A stretch of 64,000 nucleotides of DNA, taken from NCBI GenBank assembly GCA_030998225.1, contig JAPYXD010000403.1, positions 1,116,001 through 1,180,000 of the forward strand, in the 5' to 3' direction. Numbering within the stretch: position 1 is the first letter of the stretch; each line of letters starts with the position of its first letter. The position numbers were made by a program, and so were the translations under genes. Of this stretch, positions 54,931 to 64,000 are shown piece by piece. The notes below the pieces were generated by a model. The model searched no databases. It was not told the DNA's origin and saw only the letters and a list, made by a program, of their open reading frames with translations. This DNA comes from Diplolepis rosae. Taxonomy: Eukaryota > Arthropoda > Insecta > Hymenoptera > Diplolepididae.

Positions 54931-55871
54931 TTGAATATACAAAAACCTGAATTCTTTAAGAATATTTATGCTTATTTATCAATTTTTGAGAGAAAACAAA
55001 TAAAACCAAACATATAAAAATTTTGCTGCAGGTACTCGCAACTAAATAGCCAGGGCTACCAGATTCTGACATGTTTCGATAAAACTGCTCTAAATAAGAG
55101 AATACGTAAAATTATTAAACAAAAATTACAGTGATCATAGTTCGAGTGTGAATAAAAATATATTTAAAAATCATAGCTATAAGGATCTATGGGAGCATTT
55201 CAAGATTTCACAACCGATTTGTTGTATACATATTTGTCTCTAAGATTTTTCCAGTAAATCAAACAAAGATGCTTAAACGAAATAAAGGTTAACAAGAAAG
55301 AATTCATTTTTTTAAGTAGCATTTTTAATTTTAAATAAAAATCTCTTAGAAAGTGTTTCAAATTTGACAAGAAAAATTGTCCTGACCAGAAAAATACTTT
55401 AGTCCACATTAAACTTACATGATTTCTTTCTTATATAAGTATCAATTCAGCAAACAAAATTAGGCAATAAAAAGTTGGGATTTTTGAGAAAATCAGCCCT
55501 GAATATTTTTATAAAAACGGTTGCAGTTTTGTGGTTTTTTATTTTTTTCAAATTTCCTATTGTATCTTGGAAAAGGACCACAGACTCTACCAGATTCTTG
55601 AAAGAAAACCTTAATATCTGAATTAGATCAAAAGTTATACAGGTTTTAAAAAAATGATGTTATAAAAGAAAACTTTAAAAAATTCAGATTGTCATAACTT
55701 CCCAAAAATTGATATTTTTTAAAATGTAATAATGCGTGTAGCCTTGTTTCCTTTGCGATATAACATGTTTCATGAGCGACCGATCATGTGATTTGAACTT
55801 GCACTGCCTGTCTGGATTAATATGGATTTGGTCATCTAATACTTCTCTTCTGTTGATGATGAAAAATTTTA
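54931..55871. other. AT-rich intron sequence, nothing recognised
   Basis: No gene or bounded repeat was seen. Confidence 0.5.
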
Positions 55872-56145
55872 TTTTTTTTTTCGGCTAGGGGTGATAGAGA
55901 ATGCATTTATGTACGTTGTTTTGGACTCGGCCGAATCAATACCCGCTAAACTCAAAACTCTCCTGTTTTCCTCGCCAGGCCATGTCCCCGAAACCACGTT
56001 AGCTTTACTTCCGTGCCAGATTCTATTGGCACGCTATGCTGAGCTTCAGCTTCCTTCTGCCGTGACTGCTTGGCCTCATTCGTCGCCTTTCTAGGCTTCC
56101 TCTTCAGGGTTGCCTCCCGAAAAGCCGTGCATCTCAGTGTCCATG
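55872..56145 (-). mobile_element. 5'-truncated R1-like half-LINE
   Basis: In reverse orientation it carries the last part of ORF1 (RCTAFREATLKRKPRKATNE), the 3' region shared with 48340-48510 (CTCGCCAGGCCATGTCCCCG), and poly(A) (poly-T 55872-55881). A mariner end abuts its 5' side at 56151. Confidence 0.75.
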
Positions 56146-56150
56146 AAATA

Positions 56151-56930
56151 CGAGGGCCGTTCAATAAGTCCGTGACTTTGAAATGAAGAACACTTTTTAT
56201 AACAAAAACTCCAATTTATTTTTCAACATAGTTCCCTTTTAACTGTATACATTTATTATAGCGGTACTCATGCTTCTTCATGCCCTCTAGAAAGTAATTT
56301 TTATCAAACCCCTCAAAATACTTCCATAATCGGAAGGAGCCAAATTTGTGGAATAAAGTGGATGAGGAAGTATTTCGTAGCGTAAATCTAATAATTTGAT
56401 CATTGCAATGGCACTCGTGTGAGCTGGTGCATTGTCGTGGTGGAAAAACACTTTTTTTCGCCAGATGGGGCCACTTTTCCTTCAGTATGGCATCAAATCG
56501 ATCTAATAGTGAGGCATAATACTCTTCTGTAATAGTTTTTCCCTTCTGTAGACATTCGATTAATATTATACCATGTGAGTCTCAGAAAATTGCGGTCAAG
56601 ACCTTGTCGGCTGATGGAACCGTCTTCGCTTTTATCTGCGCAAATTCGCCAGGCTCAGTCTACATTTTCGACTGATTTTCTGTTCCTGGCGTATAATAAT
56701 GAATCCACGTTTCATCAACAGTTACATAAAGTCGCAAAAATCCCTTTGAATTACGTTGAAACATCCTCAAATATTATTCAGACCCAACCACACGAGACTG
56801 CTTGTGATCGGCTGTGAGTGAACGCGGCACCCATCTTGCAGACAGCTTCCGAAAGTAAAAGCGTATAGTTCATCAACATTTTGAAATTGAAGCCAGTCTT
56901 GTCAAAATTATAGGTATAATCCTTCTCATA
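56151..56930 (-). pseudogene. Mariner transposase, reverse strand, degraded
   Basis: The 3' terminal repeat CGAGGGCCGTTCAATAAG is next to TA (56149-56150). Reverse frames read, from the upstream side: ARWVPRSLTADHKQSRVV (about 56810), VDETWIHYYTPGTENQS (first Asp), AKTVPSADKVLTAIF, then LHHDNAPAHTS-like FFHHDNAPAHTSAIAM (second Asp), ILPHPLYSTNLAPSDYGSF (third Asp) and GMKKHEYRYNKCIQLKGNYV at the C-terminus. Frameshifts and stops are numerous. The N-terminal HTH and left terminal repeat are missing. Confidence 0.8.
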
Positions 56931-57204
56931 TCTATTCTCGCGGATGAAATTATTAAAGCCAGTAATGAGTGATTCGCAAGCTTCCAAATCAACTGATTTT
57001 TTTTAAAATTCTTATGGAACATCAAAGCCTGCATCTTCAATAAAAGTCCTGATACAGGCTCGCCGTTGTTTATCAGTGTTGTGTATACTGGGAAAATATG
57101 AATAACCTGAAAAGCATAACTTCAATGTATAAAAAAGCCTATACAACAACGAAAAAATTATTCTTGGATTTTGGATTATTCTCGAATCAATCATTTTTGA
57201 GTAA

Positions 57205-58540
57205 CACATACTTTTAAAGTTTGTAGGCTGGCATCGTTGGGGACTTTTCAACGTGCCTTTTCTTTCTTGAGTCGGCAGCGTGTTTCCTTTCCTCGGTGGG
57301 TCCGTATTTCCTCTTTACAACTACTCGTGATTCACCCAGGGGTGGCCCAGGAAGGCAGCGCACCAACAACTGGGTGGCCGTTTCCTTGGGCCCTGACACC
57401 GCTGGGGGAGGTGTGATGGCGGCCTCCTTCTGTCTTCTGCTTGCTAATGGTCGGGGTACGGATGAGCGTAATCAGCGGCTATGCCGGAACAAGCGTCAGC
57501 TCGCCGATAGGCGCCTCAAATTCGCCCAGGATCTCCGAGAAGGTACCGGTGAGAGGCGAGTAATTTTCGAGCCCTGGTCGCTAAGGATCGTATGGGGGAT
57601 CCCTGGGCCTGGTTGAGATCAGCTTCACTGGGGTGTCTTCTGCTTCCCGATGGGCGTCGGTATCAGGGTCGGCGTTGACGTAACCCTGAGGCGGGGTCAG
57701 AGCAAAGATGGCTGGGCGCGGAGGGTCCATTGCCTCTGGCCTGGCTGGGGTGTAGCACGTTGGGTGCCCTGGGGTGACAGGGGTGGTGACCACTCGTGTG
57801 CCCACTGCAGGGTCGGTAGAGTCCAGGGTCGCTTCCGGTATTGCTCCCGTTTTACGGCCAACGGACGCTCTTCGTCCTCATCTAGTAGCCCGCCGGGCCG
57901 AGGTTCGTTCCCGATTGGCTGCGTCAGATCCCAGGTGCGAAGGGGCCTTGGTGCTCCGTGTGGGGTTGCCCGAGCTCGGACGAGCTCGTCACGTAAGGCA
58001 TTGATCTCGCAGCGGTGCTCGTCCTTGAGTAACCCGATCTTATGTGCCACTTCCACTGCTACTGTTTCCTGGTACCTAGCCGCGTTGTGCACTCGCACAC
58101 TGGTTGGTAGGGCTGTGAGTATATCGGTAGCAGTCAAGGAGCCGCTGGTGCTTGGCTCACTGGTGAGGATGATCTGGGCAGCGTCGTCAAAAAGGACATG
58201 CCGTTGCTACTTCGCGGTCTCTTCTCTTTACGTCGGCTAGCTGCTCGTCGGCGTGGGTTCAGGCGGCTTTTTCCCATCTACCGAAAAAGATTAGTTGTAG
58301 CATGACCTTGGCTGTCCTGCTAACTAACTTTGGGAAACAGGCTCATCAAGGCAAACCTCTCTGCTGCAAATCTTGGCGTCTCCAGCTCCTGTCCACAACC
58401 AGCCGGGCCCACTAGTCCACTTGGCAGAGCGGTGAGGTAACCCTTCCTGCGTCTACGAGTAGGGAGGGACCAGTCCTGGGTGGCACAAGGTCGGAACTGT
58501 CCAACCGCAACGTAAGGTCGCCAAGGGCAACGCCAAATTA
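57205..58540 (-). pseudogene. GC-rich retroelement-like leader and ORF1-like frame
   Basis: This block is far more GC-rich than its surroundings. A reverse frame of about 150-170 codons (58190-57697) reads LFDDAAQIILTSEPSTSG, TATDILTALPTSVRVHNAAR, EVAHKIGLLKDEHRCEIN, ALRDELVRARATPHG, then a Pro/Arg-rich tail. Later frames give PAVSGPKETATQLLVRCLPG and KRKYGPTEERKHAADSRKKR. The architecture (GC leader, helical segment, basic tail) fits ORF1 of a non-LTR element, but I do not recognise the family and see no zinc knuckle or RT. Confidence 0.45.
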
Positions 58541-58561
58541 AAAAGAAAAATATACATCATA

Positions 58562-59850
58562 TTAGGTGCGTAACTAAGTTCCCGCTGTTTGTCAACAGAT
58601 GGCTCCAGCAGTAAGAGCTGGTCGATTTTGACATATCCAAAGCGTCATGAACCAAGCTTAAACATATGGTAAACAAACCGTTTTGACACATTAGTGATTT
58701 TTTTTTTGCGTCATATACTTTTGGTTGTGTGAAAATGTCTGATTCTGTGCCAAATAATTGTCATTTGCGGGGAGTGTTGATTTTCTTCTTTTATTCATGG
58801 CAAACGACGGCTGAAGCGCATCGAGAGCTCCGAAAAGTTTACGAAGATGCTGCTCTAACTAAACCAACGTACCGTGATTGGTTCCGTCGTTTCAAAGACG
58901 GCGATTTCGATGCTGACGACCGTCGCGTGTAGGAAGGTCAAAAACCTTCGAAGACGTTGAATTGGAGGCATTGCTCGATGAGGATCCGTGCCAAACGCAA
59001 GAAGAACTTGCTTCAGCATTAGGAATATCCCGCCAAGTCATTTCCAAGCGATTGCATGCGTTGGGAATGATTCAAAAACAAGGGACTTGGGTTCCTTATG
59101 ATTTGAAGCCAAGGGACGTTGAGCGTAGTTTTTTCGCCTGTGAACAACTGCTTCAGCGGCAAAAAGGAAAGGATTTTCTTCATCAGATTGTGGCGGGTGA
59201 TGCAAAATGGATTCATTACAGCAACCCAAAGAGAAGAAAGTCATGGGGACTGCCCGGTCATGCTTCTACGTCGTCGGCTCGGCCGAATATTCACACTGTG
59301 AAGGTTTAGTTGTGTATTTTGTGGCACCAGATCGGTGTTATTTATTATGAGCTATTAAAAACGAACGAAACCGTAATTGGGTACGGTATCGAACGCAATT
59401 GATGCTTTTGACTCGAGTACTGCGCGAAAAATGGCCACAATACGAGCAGAAGCACGAAAAAGTTATTCTACAGCATGACAACGCTCGGCCTCACGTTGCC
59501 AAACCCGTTAAAACCTACCTGGAAATGCTCAAATGGGAAGTCCTACCCCACCCGCCGTATTCCCCAGATATTGCGCCGTGCGACTATTACTTGTTCCGGT
59601 CGATGGCACATGGTCTGGCTGATCAGCAGATCCGCTCATATGAAGACATCGAAAAATGGCTTGATTCGTGGATAGCCTCAAAAGATGAACACTTTTACCG
59701 TAACGGTATTCGAGCTCTACCAGAAAGATGGGCAAAAGTTGTAGCTAACGATGGGCAATACTTTGAATGATTCATTTGTAACCATTTTTCCACAATAAAG
59801 TTGCATTTTCATTAAAAAAAAAAACAGCGGGAACTTAGTTGCGCACCTAA
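58562..59850 (+). mobile_element. Full-length mariner element, 1289 bp
   Basis: The terminal repeats TTAGGTGCGTAACTAAGTTC (left) and GAACTTAGTTGCGCACCTAA (right) continue inward to CCCGCTGT and differ at one base. TA duplications flank both ends (58560-58561 and 59851-59852). The size and ends are those of a complete mariner. Its one reading frame is broken, so it could only move in trans. It is the best-preserved transposon here and lies in intron 2, in the same orientation as the host gene. Confidence 0.95.
58735..59770 (+). pseudogene. Mariner transposase (D,D34D) with several lesions
   Basis: It starts at ATG 58735 (MSDSVPNNCHLRGVLIFFFY). The N-terminal HTH reads TTAEAHRELRKVYEDAALT and DWFRRFKDGDFDADD. 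A frameshift with TAG occurs near 58930, then ALLDEDPCQTQEELASALGI and RQVISKRLHALGMIQK. VAGDAKWIHY holds the first Asp (usual GDEKW, Glu to Ala). A TAG at about 59307 and a frameshift near 59390 follow. Then VILQHDNARPHVA (second Asp) and, exactly 34 residues later, CDYYLFRSMAHGL (third Asp), ending VVANDGQYFE-stop. All three Asp positions remain but the product is not made. Confidence 0.92.
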
Positions 59851-59879
59851 TATAAAAAATGTAGCAATTCAAATTTGTA

Positions 59880-60090
59880 GATCTTTTTGTATTAAACAAT
59901 TTTGTATGATAACGTTTTTTCGTATCTTGTATAATTTGACTGGAAAATGGAATTTAGATATTGACTTTTTTTCAAGATTTAACATACTGTAACTTTCTTA
60001 ATTTTGGTTTAATCGAAAAATGCCATCATTCTAATTAGTAGAGATTTATGAGCACTATAATTATTTTGGGCTCACGTTTTGCACACATTG
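59880..60090. repeat. Dispersed repeat, inverted copy of 7425-7600
   Basis: GATAACGTTTTTTCGTATC, GGAAAATGGAATTT and AGTAGAGATTTATGAGCAC are reverse complements of sequence at 7425-7600. Confidence 0.75.
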
Positions 60091-60119
60091 TTAGATTAAT
60101 AATTAGTACATTGTGTATC

Positions 60120-60570
60120 GCTCATGAACGGGTTTGACTCCAAGATGCACACGATACTTTATACAAAGGGAAGATGTTTTTTAGGTCATTTACGGGGTGC
60201 ACGACACGTCACTTTTATCAGTTTCGACGACAAGACGGTACGTGTTGACGCTGCGTTCGCTACTTTTCCAACCAAGAAACATCAGGCAATCATCGCACGC
60301 ATGCGCGTCGTCTCTATACAAGTTTTCAAGTGCCAACGCGCATGCGCAAGCGACAAGTGCTTTCTTATTGCCGTCCATGGATGGCGAAAATCCCCCTCGC
60401 TGAATATTGCTCATTTCGGTCATTGGCACGAACCCTCCCGGAATGACGAAAAAAACGTCTTCCCTTTGCATAAATTTATATTTATCATATGTGTCAAGTT
60501 TCATTCAAAGAATTCGTGTCTTAGAAATGGTTTCATTGGATTTTCAACGATAACGCACGTTCAACAATCG
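60120..60570. other. GC-richer intronic block with NRF-1-like palindromes
   Basis: It lies about 100 bp before the third coding exon, within intron 2. It contains CGCATGCGCG (60298) and CGCGCATGCGCA (60337-60348). Overlapping open frames of 149 codons (+) and 104 codons (-) exist, but neither resembles a known protein. It could be a regulatory element, an alternative first exon or an old repeat. Confidence 0.4.
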
Positions 60571-60668
60571 TAAATATACTCGTACGTCTGGAAACCTTGA
60601 GTTAATGATCATTAAAGAAAAATCATTCTTATCTGAATAAGGAATATATTAAAATTTCTATTTTGCAG

Positions 60669-60887
60669 AATAAGACCACAGCTTCGAATGAGGGAAATGG
60701 CACGACTACTCGTACCCTGACGGGAATACCCCAGATCGACTACATTTGGGATCCAAATTTACCACGTGAATTAAATGGATATAATTTAAGCGAATATCCC
60801 TTCTACAACAGTATCCCTGAGGACATTGATTTTAAATGCGACGGTCTCCATGATGGATTTTATGCCAGTGTTCCCCACAAATGCCAG
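60669..60887 (+). CDS. Chitin-binding protein, third coding exon (ChtBD2 start)
   Basis: The acceptor TTCTATTTTGCAG ends at 60668 and the donor GTAATA is at 60888. The 219-nt exon is phase 0 at both ends. It reads NKTTASNEGNGTTTRTLTGI, PQIDYIWDPNLPRELNGYNL, SEYPFYNSIPEDIDFKCDGL, HDGFYASVPHKCQ. The DFKCDG..DGFYASVPHKCQ segment is the first third of a peritrophin-A/ChtBD2 (CBM14) domain: cysteines 1 and 2 of six, with the conserved GFYA aromatic. The remaining cysteines should be in exons beyond 64000. NKT is a possible N-glycosylation site. The likely role is a secreted cuticle or peritrophic-matrix protein binding chitin. The order of the chitin-binding protein subfamily cannot be settled here. 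Confidence 0.92.
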
Positions 60888-60969
60888 GTAATATTATCTT
60901 GAATTTAAGATAAAATTTTAATAGTATATTTCGTTTCAAGTGCGGAAAGGCGTATTTTAACGGGAGATA

Positions 60970-61146
60970 AAGATATTTTTTGTTCACTGTATATCAAAAG
61001 TTAGCCGAGCCGGTGTCGTTTTGCGTGCGGAAAGTTGATCTTCCCGCACTATTGCGGTAAAATTTTAAGTTTGTTTTAATTTTCCGCATGCAAAACGACA
61101 CCGACAAGGCTAACTTTCGATGTATAATGGACAAAAGAATATTTTT
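60970..61146. mobile_element. Foldback MITE, arms about 70 bp
   Basis: The left arm has AAGATATTTTTTGTTCACTG, AAAGTTAGCCGAGCCGGTGT and CGTTTTGCGTGCGGAAA. The right arm is the complement: TTTCCGCATGCAAAACGACA, CCGACAAGGCTAACTTTCG. It begins 80 bp after the donor of the third coding exon. Confidence 0.85.
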
Positions 61147-61149
61147 ATT

Positions 61150-62400
61150 ACAAAGTTTTTTTCCAAAACTGAATCTCAAACTTTTACAAATAAAGTATTT
61201 TTTGATACTCAAAATAAAACGGGTACCTTGGAAGAAGTCTTGCCTTTTGAGTATTAACGACATGCTAATATTATACACATGAGCGGTAGGAAAGTCATAG
61301 GGTCATAAAGCACAAGTGGGTAAAGGCTAATATTTCGTTATAGGAAACGTTAATGACTAACTGAAATGACTTGTGGTTAAGAGATCGTCACAAATTATTC
61401 ACGATAAATTTTAACATGTCTATTTCATCATTCGTATACAATTTATTGTTATATTTCAATACGTACAAGGTAATACAAACTGTTTTTTTTTCAAGTGTTA
61501 TTAAAGTTAATACAACCTTAACTTTTTTAACGCATTTAATGATAATAATAAATCTTGGATTTTAATTTTTTCATCAGTAATTACAGTTATATAGTTTAAA
61601 TAATAAAAAGTAATTTTCCAGGAAATCATTTTCAGCCCATGAAAATTATTCATTTCAGAATTTTTATTTCCAACTAAATTTATATTTTTTCGGAGAACAC
61701 AATTTTTTCGAAAATTATGAAATCATAATAAATGAGAGCTTTTTATTCTGACAGGACGAAAATTCTGCATAACTTAACCGCATCTAAGTTTTGAAAATGA
61801 ATCAACTAATGCTAACTTCAGTTATTTGTTTGTAATCTCTTCAAAATTATTTTTTTATAATTTTAAGCATTGAAATTACAGTTGTAGAAAATCTTTTTCC
61901 TGGGATAAATAAGATGTCTTTTATCAAAATTTCATCACTTTTGCATGTTCAAATTTTTTTTGAGTATAATATTTTCTCTTCCAAACTATACCATCAATAA
62001 TAACACTATAAATCTGCAATATGTGATGAATTTTTTTTTCCCGTGACCTAGTTTTTTCACCAGGCAATTACTTTAGCAAAAACAACTTTTTAAAATAATG
62101 TTTTAATCTACAATTCAACTAATCATCCATAATGTTTATAATTACCTAAAAAAAGTCAATAAAATATTGTTCTACTTTTTTTACGTTCTCCATGAGGTGA
62201 AACAGGACAAAAATTCATCAGAACATAAAGAAATGTGAATTCAAAACAAAATTATGTACTCGTTTTATTTATCCACAATAAAATTATGTGATTTCTAAAA
62301 ATGATGTAAAATGAAGTTCACCAAACGTTGCAAACATATTTCAAAGCAATCTAAAGATCATCAAGAAGAACTTATTTTTTGATAATTGAAAACAAGTTTT
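61150..62400. other. AT-rich intron sequence, nothing recognised
   Basis: No exon continuing the chitin-binding domain was found here; the next host exon must lie beyond the window or be very short. Confidence 0.5.
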
Positions 62401-62432
62401 GAAAAAATTTTCTGTGAAAAAAAGAACGCTTC

Positions 62433-62504
62433 CACTCCGCTGGGTATCGAGCCCAGCACCTTTCGATTGTCTGTCGAATGCTCTATCATCTGAGCTACGG
62501 AGGT
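62433..62504 (-). pseudogene. tRNA pseudogene, reverse strand
   Basis: The 72 nt fold as a tRNA: acceptor ACCTCCG/CGGAGTG (5 of 7 pairs), D-arm GCTC AGATGATA GAGC, anticodon stem TTCGA/TCGAA with loop CAGACAA, T-stem CTGGG/CCCAG. The loop lacks the invariant U33 and the top of the acceptor stem is mispaired, so it is unlikely to be functional. Confidence 0.7.
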
Positions 62505-62728
62505 TCCACAAAACTTTTATTACAGAATCTATTCACGCCAATTTGGTCACGGATATATCATGAACTTTTTACAAATTTTTCCAAATCATTCCAGTCGATT
62601 ATTTCGATAATTAGAAGAGTGTATCACTCACCATGATAACCGAACTCTACTATATCAACACTCTACCTTATCAGCCTGTGATTTAGAATTAACGTCATTT
62701 AAGACCAAATGGAATTTTCAATATATAT

Positions 62729-62803
62729 TTGAAAAAATTTTCTGTGAAAAAAGGATCGCTTCCACTCCGCTGGGTATCGAGCCCAGGACCTTTCGATTAA
62801 ATA
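62729..62803 (-). repeat. Partial tRNA-derived repeat (3' half)
   Basis: It repeats GAAAAAATTTTCTGTGAAAA, CGCTTCCACTCCGCTGGGTA and TCGAGCCCAGGACCTTTCGA in the same orientation as 62400-62465, then breaks off before the anticodon arm. Confidence 0.75.
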
Positions 62804-62864
62804 GTTCATGATATATCCGTGGCCAAATTGGCATAAATAGATTCTGTGAGAAAAGTTTTGTGGA

Positions 62865-62936
62865 ACCTCCGTAGCTCAGATGATAGAGCATTCGACCGGA
62901 AATCGAAAGGTCTTGGGCTCAATACCCAGCGGAGTG
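62865..62936 (+). pseudogene. tRNA pseudogene, forward strand
   Basis: Inverted copy of 62433-62504 with identical D-arm and anticodon stem. The loop CCGGAAA again lacks U33. The T-arm is TTGGG/CCCAG with one mismatch. The flanks are also inverted: GATATATCCGTGGCCAAATT here against AATTTGGTCACGGATATATC at 62542, so the whole unit forms a large hairpin. Confidence 0.7.
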
Positions 62937-63124
62937 GAAGCGTTCCTTTTTGGAAAAATTTGTAAATGAGAACAAGTTATAAACCCTCATTGAACTAGTC
63001 CCAGTAGAGTTTTTATGCAATGTTTGAAAAATTTATCCTTCAATGAATCAAATATAGTCGGTCAAACTATAAGTTTTTGATTATTCAATGAAGTTTGCTA
63101 ATACAGCAAATCTTTTTTCTCCGT

Positions 63125-63423
63125 GTGTTTACGTCCAAAAAACATAAAATTTTGTTATCAACATTTTTAAAATGATACGGAAGATAAAAATGGACGTAGA
63201 TGGACTACTTTTGGTTCTGAAAATGAAAAAAAATTTCTAATAAATTTTGCTGAATTTGGACTTTCTTTATTTTTTGAGCCAAAAGTAATCGTCTATCTAC
63301 GTCTGTTTTTATCTTCTCTGCCATTCCCCAAATTATAAAAACAAAGTTTTATATATATTGGTCACAAACATGTAGAAACCTAAAATCAATAAAATTTGCT
63401 AATTTCCTAAGTATCACATGCCC
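63125..63423. repeat. GGGCATGTGATACTT-family repeat, left end truncated
   Basis: It is palindromic, with TGGACGTAGATGGACTACTT and TCTATCTACGTCTG, the right arm ACAAACATGTAGAAACC and the end AAGTATCACATGCCC followed by TTAA (63424-63427). Its left part is replaced at about 63118 by a CTCCGTG terminus, probably of another MITE inserted there. Confidence 0.8.
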
Positions 63424-63427
63424 TTAA

Positions 63428-64000
63428 TTCAGCAAAGGAAGATCACCGGATAGAGAAAGTGATATGGAAGACTTCCGCTTGATGTTTTTGACGATTCCTC
63501 GCCTTCGAGAGGTAACGAAACGATCAAACCATTCTCATACAAATATCGAGAAAAGGTCGAGTGATTTTTAACAGAAATACGAAGTGGTTCTGAAAGCTGA
63601 AGGCGAGTAATGAAAACGAAATTTGAAATGGCGTTGGAAACACTGTTCTGAGTCTTATTTCGAGTCTTTTTCGATAAATTGAAAAATGTGAGTGTCCTAC
63701 CACATTAAGACTTAGATAATTACGCGCACACTTACCTGGCGTGAAAGCTGCAGGTTGTTCATGCTATGAAAAGTGTGTTGAAACATTCATCTGTACGTAA
63801 CTGGAGATATTTCTTATACGTAGAACTACCAATAACTGGACCGATATAGAAAATAACGCGGCGTTACTAGAATACACGCCCTCATTACTAATACTAAACG
63901 TAGGATAAGTATCTCTAAGCATTATAACGTCATTGCTAAGCCAATATCAAATACAAAACTAACAGATTTTTACAATTTATTATTTGACCGAGAATCAAGC
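63428..64000. other. Right edge, nothing recognised
   Basis: No exon or repeat with defined ends was seen to the end of the window. Confidence 0.5.

Noticed and set aside
57296..58240. + strand open frames of 106 and 196 codons
   Set aside because: The block is GC-rich, so stops are rare in all frames; the composition is Arg/Gly/Val-rich and low in information. The reverse strand has the more protein-like helical frame.
60124..60573. 149-codon + strand frame as a gene
   Set aside because: It is intronic, with no recognisable domain, no supported splice context and an overlapping open frame on the other strand.
62433..62936. Functional tRNA genes
   Set aside because: Both lack U33, have mispaired acceptor ends and sit in inverted repeat units.
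5569..63423. Assignment of CACTG-ended MITEs to CACTA (EnSpm) or Chapaev elements
   Set aside because: Several copies lie between TA dinucleotides rather than 2-4-bp variable duplications, which fits the IS630-Tc1-mariner group better.

Overview
The window looks like nuclear DNA of an insect, probably a hymenopteran (order inferred; species not determinable). It is very AT-rich, has spliced genes with long introns, and is full of mariner, R1-like LINE and short palindromic transposon copies. I see no bacterial operon, CRISPR array, rRNA gene or intact transposase gene.

Only one host gene is supported. It is on the + strand and encodes a secreted chitin-binding (peritrophin-A/ChtBD2) protein. 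Three in-frame coding exons are visible: the start codon and half of a signal peptide (35783-35819), the rest of the signal peptide plus a Thr/Ser-rich linker (53263-53396), and the start of the chitin-binding domain (60669-60887). They are separated by introns of about 17.4 kb and 7.3 kb. The reading frame is continuous over 390 nt (130 codons) and continues past the right edge. A splice acceptor before the start codon implies a further 5' untranslated exon upstream that I could not locate.

Almost everything else is a transposon graveyard. Region 1-10 kb: palindromic MITEs, a mariner/DUF4817-like transposase chimera near 6-7.2 kb, and an array of very stable GCGAAGC mini-hairpins near 8.0-8.3 kb. 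10-13.3 kb: a broken D,D34D mariner, a GC-rich repeat and a half-length R1-type LINE. 13.3-26 kb: foldback elements, a 1.36-kb element with 136-bp inverted ends carrying a mariner fragment, a chimeric transposase reading frame and a TTAA-flanked MITE. 26-31 kb: two tandem copies of a GTGCC-ended repeat, another mariner, and R1 endonuclease/RT remnants. 31-35.7 kb: a foldback and a reverse-strand mariner. 35.8-53.3 kb is intron 1, holding a three-level nested insertion at 36.6-38.0 kb, a second nested insertion at 46-47 kb and a half-LINE with target duplications at 48.3-49.5 kb. 53.4-60.7 kb is intron 2, holding a 1.3-kb long-TIR element, LINE and mariner fragments and a full-length but defective mariner. 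The right end has tRNA pseudogenes in inverted orientation.

The most unusual pattern is a group of elements that share termini of the type CAC(T/G)GAGAAA, several between TA dinucleotides, while each family's interior is filled with its own short word and that word's reverse complement (for example TTTGATTCAAA, GCTAT/ATAGC, CTGGTTA/TAACCAG, TTAGCTAA, ACACACTT). Same ends with word-saturated, family-specific interiors is the signal most worth following.
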